In this document: positions 27,499-35,351 of the stretch, piece by piece
How the letters are laid out: each line of letters begins with the position of its first letter
Position numbering within the stretch: the stretch's first letter is position 1
NCBI GenBank assembly: GCA_016794225.1
Contig: JAEUKQ010000004.1
Span: 22,177 to 70,287, forward strand
Direction of reading: 5' to 3'
DNA length: 48,111 nt
Source of the DNA: Alphaproteobacteria bacterium
Lineage (GTDB): Bacteria > Pseudomonadota > Alphaproteobacteria > JAEUKQ01
Notes under the pieces: model-generated
Told to the model about the DNA's origin: nothing
The model's database searches: none
The model's input: the letters and a program-made list of their open reading frames with translations, nothing else
Position numbers and translations under genes: made by a program

Positions 27499-28432
27499 TA
27501 ATAAATCTGCCATTTTTTGCTTTGGTATTGGCTATACAGGCCAGTTTTTGTTGGAATGTCTTAAGGTCAAGGGCTGGCAGGTTGGTGGAACGGTTCGTGA
27601 TGCCAAAAAACATACGTATTTCAAGCAAAAAAACTGGCATGTTTATTTAACCCAAGGAAATAATCCTATAACAGATATTAAAAATGTTTTGGAAAATTTT
27701 CCTTATGTTATTTGGACAATTCCACCGGATCAGGGTGGGCACGATATGTTTTTATCCAATTACTACCCTATACTTGCTAATAACAAAATAGCAAAATGGG
27801 TAGGTTATTTATCAGCCACAAGTGTTTATGGTGATTTTCAAGGTGCGTGGGTCGATGAAGAAAGCATCACTTTGCCAACCACGGAACGTGGAAAAAGCCG
27901 TTTGGTAGCTGAACATGATTGGGTTAGCCTTTATCGAAAGTATAATGTACCGGTACATATTTTTCGCTTGTCAGCAATTTATGGTCCTGGGCGTAATGCC
28001 CTTCAGTCAATTTTATCAGGACAGGCGCGGCTTGTTAAACAAGATGGTATACGACCAGCACAAATTTTTAACCGAATGCATGTTGCTGATATTGTTGAAA
28101 CATTAATTAAATCAATGCAGCAACCAAGACCAGGGGCTGTCTATAATTTAGCCGATGATTTGCCCACACCACCCGAAGATGTTTTACATTATGCACAAAA
28201 ACTGCTGGGTATACAAAGTATACCTGAGGTGTCAATCAACCAAGAGACAATTTCACCAATGACACGCAGTTTTTATCAAGAAAGCAAAAGGGTTGCCAAT
28301 CATTTAATCAAACAGGAATTAGGTATCTGTCTGCGTTATCCAACCTACAGACAGGGGTTGGATGGTATCTGGCATAGTCTTTTAACACCTGAAAGCCAGA
28401 TGTCGATATGCTCAGGCCCCGACAAGCGATGA
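27476..28432 (+). CDS. SDR-superfamily NAD-dependent epimerase/dehydratase-like protein
   Basis: A 318-residue Rossmann-fold protein with a degenerate nucleotide motif (CFGIGYTGQFL, residues ~15-25) and the block SATSVYGDFQGAWVDEES, like YeeZ-type extended SDRs. A canonical YxxxK is not obvious; the RLSAIYGPGRN block is present. The substrate is unknown. Its start lies inside the 3' end of the NDUFA9-like gene. Its last 88 bases overlap the convergent hydrolase gene, so its last ~29 codons are read on both strands. Confidence 0.75.
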   Translation: MDIPSSTNNKSAIFCFGIGYTGQFLLECLKVKGWQVGGTVRDAKKHTYFKQKNWHVYLTQGNNPITDIKNVLENFPYVIWTIPPDQGGHDMFLSNYYPILANNKIAKWVGYLSATSVYGDFQGAWVDEESITLPTTERGKSRLVAEHDWVSLYRKYNVPVHIFRLSAIYGPGRNALQSILSGQARLVKQDGIRPAQIFNRMHVADIVETLIKSMQQPRPGAVYNLADDLPTPPEDVLHYAQKLLGIQSIPEVSINQETISPMTRSFYQESKRVANHLIKQELGICLRYPTYRQGLDGIWHSLLTPESQMSICSGPDKR

Positions 28433-29127
28433 TCGCCGTCATTAAGCAGTGTTAGGCAATTATTGAGGTTGGTGGTTCTCTCAAGCACTTCGTAAGACAG
28501 CCGCCACGGCACCACACTGTCGGCTGTACCGTGAAATAGCAATAAGGGTTGTGACAAGGCCTGCAGCTTGTTGCTACTTAAAACCAGATGCGCTTGTGAA
28601 TCAGCAAGCAAGAGGGATGTTATTTGATACGGGGTCTGACTGTAGGGTGATTGGATGTGGGTTATGCCTGTTTTATCCAGCGCACGTTTCTGAGATAGCG
28701 ATAATGATGGCCTGATCAAGCGTTCTGTGAAATCTGGAGCTGCAGCTAAGCCAATCAACCCCTTAATACGTGCCGGACGTATGAGCGCAAGTAGCATCAT
28801 AAGCCACCCACCCATGCTGGATCCAACCAGAATCAGATCACCGGTTGTTAAGTGATCAATCAGAAATAACGAATCGTCACGCCACGCGCCGATAGAAGCC
28901 TGTGGATCAGGGCTGGAAAGACCGTGATCACGATAATCAAAACGCAGAAATTGTCGCCCATGATCAATGCATAATTGCCGTAATACGGATGCTTTAACGC
29001 CGCTCATCGACGATTGAAAGCCCCCTAAATAAACAATCCCAGGATTTTGTCCAGCCAAAAATTCGTAAGCCAGTTTTACGGAGCTGGGGTGGGTAATGAA
29101 ACCAAATTTTGGTGGTCTAACATTCAA
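28345..29127 (-). CDS. Alpha/beta hydrolase (ABHD10-like)
   Basis: A 260-residue serine hydrolase. The nucleophile elbow is GSSMGG (Ser104), the acid lies in HGTADSVVPW and the His in GDHRLS, in the right order. The oxyanion region reads YLGGFQSSMSG and the RFDYRDHGLSS block follows, as in ABHD10-like thioesterases/carboxylesterases. No signal peptide. It begins 13 bases after the cytochrome c stop, so the two form an operon. Its 3' end overlaps the SDR gene by 88 bases. Confidence 0.85.
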   Translation of the reverse strand: MNVRPPKFGFITHPSSVKLAYEFLAGQNPGIVYLGGFQSSMSGVKASVLRQLCIDHGRQFLRFDYRDHGLSSPDPQASIGAWRDDSLFLIDHLTTGDLILVGSSMGGWLMMLLALIRPARIKGLIGLAAAPDFTERLIRPSLSLSQKRALDKTGITHIQSPYSQTPYQITSLLLADSQAHLVLSSNKLQALSQPLLLFHGTADSVVPWRLSYEVLERTTNLNNCLTLLNDGDHRLSGPEHIDIWLSGVKRLCQIPSNPCL

Positions 29128-29140
29128 GGATTATAAGGTT

Positions 29141-29683
29141 TCAAGGGGCAGGAAGTGGTGGTGGATTATCGCTTTGTAATCTAAGCCAGGCAATTAAATT
29201 AACACGTTCTTGAAGCTTTTTAATGCCCGCAAAACTCATTTTTGTGTTGCCAGCAAAACCTTTGGGCGAGAAAAGAAACTGGTTTAATTCCTCGTAACCC
29301 CAATTTTTGTTTAATCCCAACAAGGCCTGACTATAGGCAAAACCATCTATATGACCAACTTTATTATTCACAATATTCCAAAGATTCGGCCCAATTTTGT
29401 TAGCGCCACCTTTTGTGAAAGTATGGCAGCTCGTGCACCGTTTGGCTACCGCCTCGCCAGCAGCGATATCGGCCTTGGCAAGCAAAGCGCTAACAGGCTC
29501 AATCTCGGACGCGGTTGTATTGGGTGCATTATTATTGGTGTTACTATCCGATTCTGTTGGCGTAGTTGCAGCAACAACAGTTGGTGTATGTACCAATAAC
29601 TTGCCAACCTGCATGGAAACCATCACGGTAAGACCAGCCAACAGGAAAGCAGCGGCAATTTTATTCATGTCAAATGAGTTCAT
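29141..29683 (-). CDS. Membrane-anchored class I cytochrome c (CycM-like)
   Basis: Monoheme c-type cytochrome with an uncleaved N-terminal anchor (residues ~8-30) and a Thr/Asn-rich tether (~38-65). The heme site is CTSCH. The distal ligand Met is in NTKMSFAGI, and GPNLWNIVNNKVG is the usual connecting block. This fits the membrane-anchored c552/CycM group that carries electrons between the bc1 complex and oxidases. It diverges from kdsB across a 285-base gap. Maturation would need Ccm proteins, which are not in this window. Confidence 0.9.
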   Translation of the reverse strand: MNSFDMNKIAAAFLLAGLTVMVSMQVGKLLVHTPTVVAATTPTESDSNTNNNAPNTTASEIEPVSALLAKADIAAGEAVAKRCTSCHTFTKGGANKIGPNLWNIVNNKVGHIDGFAYSQALLGLNKNWGYEELNQFLFSPKGFAGNTKMSFAGIKKLQERVNLIAWLRLQSDNPPPLPAP

Positions 29684-29968
29684 GGAAATACCATTCTTCG
29701 CACAACCTATAGATAACTTAGCATAATCCCTAAAAACCGTCGCTAGGCAAGAAAAAAATTACAAAGACGTTAATTTGTAAATCCCAAAACCAGTTAGATA
29801 AAAATACGTAATCACAGGACTTATTTATTAACGCGTCAACAGGATTGTAAATTAACAATTTCAAATTTTATTGCTTTAGTGTATATATTAAGACTATTTT
29901 CAATCACAGGGATTGGCCAGATTATCCCTATATTTACGCGGCATAATGCCGCATTAGGATATTGATCG

Positions 29969-30775
29969 ATGCGCAAGCAGCAGCAACCAGCCAACAACAT
30001 AACCCCAAAAAATAGTGGTCCGAAAAATATAGATAAAACTATTGTTTTGATTCCGGCACGCATGGCAGCTACCCGCTTACCGGGAAAACCGTTGGCTGAC
30101 TTACATGGGCGCCCCATGATTGTTCATGTTTGGCAGCGTGCGGTACAGGCCAATATTGGGCGGGTTGTTGTTGCTGTTGCTGAGCAGGAAATTGCCAATG
30201 TCATACGCCAAAATGGCGGTGAGGTTGTCCAAACAGATCCAAACCTTCCTTCGGGATCAGACCGAATATATGCAGCTCTACAGCAGATAGACCCACAAAA
30301 GGATTACCAAATCGTTCTCAATCTGCAAGGTGATTTGCCAACGATAGACCCTAAAGCCTTAAAGCAAGCTGTACAGCTTATGGAAGAGCCGCACATTGAT
30401 ATTGCAACACTGGGTGTTAAGATTGTTAAAGAAGATGATCTGCACAATACCAATATTGTTAAGATAGCCGCGGATATTCCGGCGGGTTATAAGCGCGGAC
30501 GGGCAGTGTATTTTAGCCGTTTGCCCGTACCATATGGGGAAGGTGATTATTATCATCACATTGGTATTTACTGTTACCGCCGTTTAGCTTTACAGCGTTT
30601 TGTGGCCGCTGCGCCAACACCCCTTGAAAAGCGTGAAAAGCTTGAACAATTAAGGGCTTTAAGTCTTGGACTTCATATTGGTGTACAAATTGTTGACACA
30701 CTTCCCCTAAGTGTTGATACACCTGCCGATTTACAACAAGCCCGCAGACTGTTGAAAGGCGAAAATATCTTCTAA
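29969..30775 (+). CDS. kdsB: 3-deoxy-manno-octulosonate cytidylyltransferase (CMP-Kdo synthetase)
   Basis: Activates Kdo with CTP to CMP-Kdo for LPS inner-core assembly. It has 268 residues. The nucleotide loop is IPARMAATRLPGKPLADL. The metal-binding block is NLQGDLPTIDP, and HHIGIYCYRR and the EKLEQLRAL block are intact. About 20 polar residues precede the conserved start; the ATG at 29969 has AGGA ten bases upstream. The 285-base gap upstream holds the divergent control region with cytochrome c; I saw no confident promoter there. The DUF6134 gene follows 23 bases later. Confidence 0.95.
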   Translation: MRKQQQPANNITPKNSGPKNIDKTIVLIPARMAATRLPGKPLADLHGRPMIVHVWQRAVQANIGRVVVAVAEQEIANVIRQNGGEVVQTDPNLPSGSDRIYAALQQIDPQKDYQIVLNLQGDLPTIDPKALKQAVQLMEEPHIDIATLGVKIVKEDDLHNTNIVKIAADIPAGYKRGRAVYFSRLPVPYGEGDYYHHIGIYCYRRLALQRFVAAAPTPLEKREKLEQLRALSLGLHIGVQIVDTLPLSVDTPADLQQARRLLKGENIF

Positions 30776-30798
30776 CCAAAGAATAAAAGGATTTTAAA

Positions 30799-31455
30799 AT
30801 GCAAAAAAGCTTTATTAGATTGATGTTTATATTGCTGTTGGTTTTAGGATCGGTCGGTTCGTTATGGGCGCAATCCAATTCCAAGGCGCGGCAAATTAAC
30901 TATGATGTTTTGCGTAATGGACGTGTTATTGGAACGCATACCTTAACATTTAAACCGGAAGGCCAACAGCTACGCGTTATTGTTGATTCTGATATTCGGG
31001 TTAAGGGTGTTATTTTTACATGGTATACGTCAGATCACCATTCAGAAGAAATCTGGCAAAATAACCGGTTAATTTGGTTAACCAGCTTCAGTAACGACAA
31101 TGGCAAGGAACGACGCCTTTTGTTTGAGCAAACAGCAGATAAAGCTAAAATAATTTATAACGACAATGAAAAAACGACTAAGCCTTGGATATTACCCAGT
31201 AGTCTTTGGCATCCTGATACAATTCGACAAACAGTTTTACTCGATACAATGAAGGGTAGGTTGCGGCAAATTCAGGTTCGTTCGGTTGGACAGGAAACAT
31301 TAATGATTGGCCAGCAAGCGCTTTTAACCCAGCGCTATGAAATTACCGGTGACCTAAAGCGCCAGGTTTGGTACGACCAAAGCGGCGATGTTGCACAAGT
31401 TTCATTTCCAGCCAGTGATGGTTCAATAATTACCATTCGTCGACGTTCGCCATAA
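30799..31455 (+). CDS. DUF6134-like secreted protein
   Basis: A 218-residue protein with a signal peptide (cleavage probably after LWA, residue ~24). The mature part has the pattern YDVLRNGRVIGTHTLTF, then IRVKGVIFTWYTSDHHSEEIW and a strand-rich remainder. I associate this with DUF6134, periplasmic beta-rich proteins of unknown function. It follows kdsB by 23 bases, so the two are probably co-transcribed, suggesting an envelope role. Function is not known. Confidence 0.72.
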   Translation: MQKSFIRLMFILLLVLGSVGSLWAQSNSKARQINYDVLRNGRVIGTHTLTFKPEGQQLRVIVDSDIRVKGVIFTWYTSDHHSEEIWQNNRLIWLTSFSNDNGKERRLLFEQTADKAKIIYNDNEKTTKPWILPSSLWHPDTIRQTVLLDTMKGRLRQIQVRSVGQETLMIGQQALLTQRYEITGDLKRQVWYDQSGDVAQVSFPASDGSIITIRRRSP

Positions 31456-31473
31456 TTTAGCCACAATTGGGTG

Positions 31474-31510
31474 GATGATGGTGGTGGGTTGGGTGTGTAA
31501 TGATCAAGAA
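31474..31510. repeat. Direct repeat, left copy, flanking the DUF4139 gene
   Basis: Starts GATGATGGTGGTGGGTTGGG and continues through TGTGTAATGATCAAGA. The right copy at 32989-33024 matches closely, with one small gap and a few substitutions. Both are in the same orientation, one just before and one just after the gene. Confidence 0.6.
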
Positions 31511-31526
31511 AGAGGAGTCAAAAGGA

Positions 31527-32936
31527 ATGAATAAGATAATGATGGCAACGATGGTGGCGGTGGGGATAAATGGAATGAATGCATATGGACAGGAACAGCA
31601 AATAGGAATTGAAGCGCAAAGGGGTATTGCGGTAACGATTTACAACGAGAATCTAGCATTGGTGCGGGATCAGCGGAGTGTGGAATTTAGGAAAGGGATC
31701 AGCGACCTGGCGTTTTTGGATGTGAGTGGGCGGATTAGGTCTGAGACCAGTTTACTGCAGGTGGCTGGTGGTGGTGTTGGGATGCTGGAGCAGAATTTTG
31801 ACTTTGACCTGCTGACACCGGCGAAGTTGTTGGAGAAGTCTGTGGGTGGGAAAGTTAGGATTGCGGTATGGAACCATGTGACAGAGACAGAGGATATAGT
31901 TGAGGCGGAGGTACTGAGTGTATCGGAAGGTGTGGTATTGAAGATGGGGGATCAGATTGTAACGGATATACCAGGGCGGATTATTTATGACAAGGTGCCA
32001 AGCAATTTGCGTGCGCGACCGACCTTGGTGATGAAGGTGGATAGTGGGGTGGAGGGGAAGAGGGTGGTGGAGTTACAATATCTGACGGGTGGTTTATCGT
32101 GGAAGGCGGATTATGTGGCGTCATTAAGTGGGGATGAGAAGCAATTGAACTTAACGGGGTTGGTAACCTTAACCAACCAAAGTGGGGTTACCTATCACAA
32201 CGCCAAACTGCAATTGGTGGCTGGGGATTTAAACCTGGTGAAGGATGGTGGTGAAAACTATAGTAATCTGGCACCTGTGATGATGACTATGGATCAGAGT
32301 GAGAAACAGCTGCAACAAGAATCGTTATTTGAATATCATTTATATAGTTTAGAGCGGCCGACGACGATAGCCCAGAACCAAACGAAGCAGGTGGTGATGT
32401 TAACGGGTGTGGGTATAGGGGTGAAGAAAGAATATCGATTTGGTGGGATAACGAATGGGTATACAAGTGTGATGGGAGATCGTGCGTTGGTGAATGCATC
32501 GGTACGGATTAGCTTTAGTAACACCGAGGCTGGCGGGTTAGGGATGCCATTACCCAAAGGTATTGTGCGCGTATACAAGAATGACAGCAAGGGTCAGGCG
32601 ATTTTTGTGGGTGAAGATAGGGTAGAACACACACCGAAGGGCGAGGATGTAACCCTAACATTGGGAGAGGCGTTTGACGTGACAGCGCGGGCGCGGCAGA
32701 CCGAGTTGAGTAAGATCAGCAACAAAGTGTATGAAAGTGCGTATGAGGTTGAGTTTAAGAATGCGAAGAATGAAGAGGTAGAGGTGACATTGGTTGAAGC
32801 AGTACCGGGGGATTGGAAGATATTGAGAGAAAGTGTGGCTGGTATGAAGATTAATGCCCATCAGATGCAATGGAAGATTAAGGTACCGGCGAATGGGAAG
32901 ACGATCTTTACCTACCGGGTGCGTGTAACCTATTAG
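31527..32936 (+). CDS. DUF4139 domain-containing secreted protein
   Basis: A 469-residue protein with a signal peptide (to about AYG, residue ~21). The core pattern is YLTGGLSWKADYVASLSG, then LTGLVTLTNQSG and LQLVAGDLNLV. These are hallmarks of DUF4139, secreted beta-rich proteins of unknown function. The ATG at 31527 follows AGAGGAG at 9 bases and is preferred over the in-frame ATG at 31500, which lies in the direct repeat. The coding strand is strikingly G-rich with many G-ending codons (GTG, TTG, GGG), unlike all its neighbours. Imperfect direct repeats flank it and a terminator follows. This hints at recent acquisition. Confidence 0.8.
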   Translation: MNKIMMATMVAVGINGMNAYGQEQQIGIEAQRGIAVTIYNENLALVRDQRSVEFRKGISDLAFLDVSGRIRSETSLLQVAGGGVGMLEQNFDFDLLTPAKLLEKSVGGKVRIAVWNHVTETEDIVEAEVLSVSEGVVLKMGDQIVTDIPGRIIYDKVPSNLRARPTLVMKVDSGVEGKRVVELQYLTGGLSWKADYVASLSGDEKQLNLTGLVTLTNQSGVTYHNAKLQLVAGDLNLVKDGGENYSNLAPVMMTMDQSEKQLQQESLFEYHLYSLERPTTIAQNQTKQVVMLTGVGIGVKKEYRFGGITNGYTSVMGDRALVNASVRISFSNTEAGGLGMPLPKGIVRVYKNDSKGQAIFVGEDRVEHTPKGEDVTLTLGEAFDVTARARQTELSKISNKVYESAYEVEFKNAKNEEVEVTLVEAVPGDWKILRESVAGMKINAHQMQWKIKVPANGKTIFTYRVRVTY

Positions 32937-32988
32937 CGGGGTTGGGTGATGGGGCATGGGGTGACCTGAATGTGTTGAGGGGGATTAT

Positions 32989-33024
32989 GATGATGGTAGC
33001 GGTTGGGTGTGTCATGATCAAGAG
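32989..33024. repeat. Direct repeat, right copy, flanking the DUF4139 gene
   Basis: Starts GATGATGGTAGCGGTTGGG and continues through TGTGTCATGATCAAGAG. It matches 31474-31510. After ATGATCAAGA the two copies diverge: the left one leads into the DUF4139 start, the right one into an 11-codon frame. Confidence 0.6.
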
Positions 33025-33061
33025 ACGGCATGTTGTGAACATGGCGTAACGATAAAGGATA

Positions 33062-33095
33062 AGAGGGGGCGAAATCTTTCCCCCTCTCTTTTCTT
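33062..33095 (+). terminator. Intrinsic terminator after the DUF4139 gene
   Basis: AGAGGGGG (33062-33069) pairs perfectly with CCCCCTCT (33080-33087) around a 10-base loop. CTTTTCTT follows. A GC-rich stem plus a T-rich tail is the standard form. Confidence 0.85.
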
Positions 33096-33117
33096 ATCAT
33101 TTCTTGTCTTTTCCTTT

Positions 33118-33147
33118 CCTGTCTTGTCATAAGACAGGACAGTGTCC
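33118..33147. repeat. Two abutting palindromes after the terminator
   Basis: CCTGTCTT/AAGACAGG (33118-33125 and 33131-33138) has a 5-base loop. GGACA/TGTCC (33137-33147) shares two bases with it. A pyrimidine-rich stretch with repeated CTTGTC precedes them. No T-run follows on either strand. Confidence 0.45.
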
Positions 33148-33264
33148 ATAGAACTGCAGGTAAATTTAAGTATCCTTGATAAAGGGTAACGATCTTTACT
33201 CTTCTAAACCAACCAAGGGTATTAAACTAGGCGTATTTTTCTTTAAGACATCGATAATTAGTGG

Positions 33265-34308
33265 CTAGAAACCATAAGAGATATGATGTAGTAAGTAGTA
33301 AAAAGTAATAAAAGCACCCAGCACTAAAAAATGTTCACCCACTAAAGCGCCCGATTCTTCGTAAGATGGCCATTTGGGAATTCGGAAAAGTCGGTTTAAC
33401 TTGGATGGACCGGTAATAAACAGAACACTAAGTGACACAATAATTAACGAATGCCCAACCAGGTCAATTTTGCCAAAGTCGATAACGGCAAGTAAGAATA
33501 CGACAATAAGTGGTGCTGTGGCTATTCTTGCAATAAAACCACTGTCAACCAGCATTAAAAATGGCAGGGTGAATTCGGTAAAAGCAGCCAGCAGCATAAA
33601 AGTTTCTTGATCAAGGCCCAAAAGAATGTGCGAATGCTTGGTCAGAACACCAGTGTACCAATGGGCGTATACAAATTTTTCAATACTTGCCCACATCAGG
33701 GTAAATACAACTGTTCCATGCAGAATCATTAATTTGGTTTCTTCATATTTTTTTAGTTTTTCTAAACTGCTGAAAATAAGAAAGCCAGCAACCCCAAGAA
33801 AAATAGGATAGTTAAAAGCGTGAAAGACCCCATAAATGGTCATGGCATAAAAATACAAAAATATAATGCCAAAACCAGCAATGAAACTTGTTTTTCGACT
33901 TATCAAGGCTATGGCCATTAATAATTGTACCCAAGAAATCCACTGTTGGTCCGTTTGCATTTCAGGGGTTAGAATAGTTCCGCCAATCAACCACAACGAT
34001 ATCAAGAAAAATCCCGCAGAAACCCGAAAACCATCAAAAATATATGGCTTGGCTTGCAGCAAAAAACCAACCATACGCGATGATTCAAAGCGGTCACCAT
34101 AACGGCGATCTAGAATAAAGGCTGCATAAATAGGAATAATTAATACCGATGCAAACAAAAGCCAGTTTATGTCAAAAGCTTCGTGTAATGGCGGTATCTT
34201 TTCACCAAAATCGACTGTTGAAAACCACTGAACATGCGCAAAAACATTATTGCTTGTTAGTAATAGGGTCTGGAATAAAATAGCCAGGAAGAAAAGTTTT
34301 CTTGACAT
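33265..34308 (-). CDS. DoxX-like polytopic membrane protein with mature N-terminus AHVQWF
   Basis: A 347-residue membrane protein. The ATG at 34308 follows a perfect GAGGAGG at 7 bases; the 11-codon extension to 34341 is rejected. A signal peptide (residues 1-~24) ends VFA before HVQWF. About eight to ten hydrophobic spans follow. I recall proteobacterial membrane proteins of this size beginning AHVKWF and sharing DoxX/DoxD-like features; their function is unknown to me. The ASIEKFVYAHWYTGVL stretch resembles the DoxX-type conserved region. It stands alone with its own ribosome site, between the G-rich DUF4139 segment and hslO. Confidence 0.7.
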   Translation of the reverse strand: MSRKLFFLAILFQTLLLTSNNVFAHVQWFSTVDFGEKIPPLHEAFDINWLLFASVLIIPIYAAFILDRRYGDRFESSRMVGFLLQAKPYIFDGFRVSAGFFLISLWLIGGTILTPEMQTDQQWISWVQLLMAIALISRKTSFIAGFGIIFLYFYAMTIYGVFHAFNYPIFLGVAGFLIFSSLEKLKKYEETKLMILHGTVVFTLMWASIEKFVYAHWYTGVLTKHSHILLGLDQETFMLLAAFTEFTLPFLMLVDSGFIARIATAPLIVVFLLAVIDFGKIDLVGHSLIIVSLSVLFITGPSKLNRLFRIPKWPSYEESGALVGEHFLVLGAFITFYYLLHHISYGF

Positions 34309-34410
34309 GATCAACCTCCTCGATAATCGGCAATCAAACATTGCTAATTATGGGAATTTTGTCATAAGCTTATTAACAAAAGGTGAAAATCCTGGCTACG
34401 TATATTATAA

Positions 34411-34435
34411 ATCATAAAAAGCAAGTTTTTTATGA
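34411..34435 (-). terminator. AT-rich hairpin after hslO, probable terminator
   Basis: ATCATAAAAA (34411-34420) and TTTTTATGAT (34426-34435) are perfect 10-base arms around GCAAG. Read leftward, it begins 2 bases after the hslO stop and is followed by TTTATAATA. The stem is almost all A-T, so the strength is uncertain. Confidence 0.5.
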
Positions 34436-34436
34436 T

Positions 34437-35348
34437 CTATTGTTTTGATAAATCTTGTTCTTTGAAAGAATATTGCTGATTACAGATTTCACAATGAACA
34501 TGAATCATACCGTTAATCTGCATAAGCTTTATCTCGTCTTCAGGAAAAGATAAAAGCATGTGCTGAACTTTTTGACTTGAGCAGCGGCATTGTGCAATCA
34601 AAGGTCGTTGTGCTTCAAGATGCAGTGATTGATCGGTAAATAATAGCTTCAGTAATTGTTCCGAAGGTAATTGCTGATTAAGAATTTCATTTCTCTTCAA
34701 GGTTGATAAATATAACATTGCTTCATGCCAGCGCTCGGTGGCGTTGGCCTGTTGTACCGTATTTGTCGACGCATTGGGGGATAAGGGAATTTGTTGCAAC
34801 AACACAAGACGCCCATACCACGAATTCTTTATGCGTTCAACCGCCAAAAATATCGATTGCTGCAGCTGTTCGGACTGGCGAAAATATTCTTCAATACACG
34901 CGCTAAGTGTTAGGCCGATTAATTCAACAATACCCTGATATCTTTTGCCATCTTCGCCTTGATCAACCGTAAAAGCTAAATAACCAGACCCAAAAATTTG
35001 CGGAATACTTAAAAACTGCTGGTCTGGTGTTTCTAAAATTGAATTGGGGGTGAATTGAGCATATCCCCGCATATGACCTTCCGCAGTGCAATCAATCAAC
35101 AAAAGCTTGACCGGCCCAGACCCTTTAATCTGTAGTGTAAAAACGCCGCGATATTTTAAACTACTGGATAGGGCAGCAGTTATTAGAAGCCCCTCGGCTA
35201 ATAGTTGCGCTACTGGGTGTGGATATTGGTGACGCGATAAAATTTCATCAAGCGTTTGCTTGAGTTCAATGACCCGGCCGCGCACGTCGCTTTTTTCTAA
35301 ATAGAAAGGCAAAATGCCATCACTATTTTTGGTTGTGAAAATAGCCAT
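34437..35348 (-). CDS. hslO: Redox-regulated chaperone Hsp33
   Basis: Cytosolic holdase switched on by oxidation, 303 residues. The C-terminal zinc switch is intact: CRC, 29 residues, then CEIC, fitting CxC-X27-32-CxxC. The N-terminal domain shows the family features ALSSSLKYRG and the GSGPVKLLLIDCTAEG block. It follows argD by 3 bases, so the two are co-transcribed. In many alphaproteobacteria argF lies between them; here it does not. Confidence 0.95.
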   Translation of the reverse strand: MAIFTTKNSDGILPFYLEKSDVRGRVIELKQTLDEILSRHQYPHPVAQLLAEGLLITAALSSSLKYRGVFTLQIKGSGPVKLLLIDCTAEGHMRGYAQFTPNSILETPDQQFLSIPQIFGSGYLAFTVDQGEDGKRYQGIVELIGLTLSACIEEYFRQSEQLQQSIFLAVERIKNSWYGRLVLLQQIPLSPNASTNTVQQANATERWHEAMLYLSTLKRNEILNQQLPSEQLLKLLFTDQSLHLEAQRPLIAQCRCSSQKVQHMLLSFPEDEIKLMQINGMIHVHCEICNQQYSFKEQDLSKQ

Positions 35349-35351
35349 GGC

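Larger units (their letters stand above)
32937..33264. other. 328-base gene-free stretch after DUF4139
   Basis: The first ~120 bases continue the G-rich composition of the DUF4139 gene and contain the right direct repeat. Next come an intrinsic terminator (33062-33095) and two abutting palindromes (33118-33147). From 33148 to 33264 the sequence is AT-rich like the rest of the window, and I see nothing definite in it. An 11-codon ATG frame begins inside the right repeat at 33014 and stops at once. Confidence 0.6.

Noticed and set aside
31500-31526. ATG at 31500 as the DUF4139 start
   Set aside because: It lies in the direct repeat and has no ribosome site. AGAGGAG before the ATG at 31527 gives a clean signal peptide.
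33118-33138. CCTGTCTT hairpin as a terminator for the AHVQWF gene
   Set aside because: No T-run follows the stem in the leftward direction, and the gene stop is more than 120 bases away.
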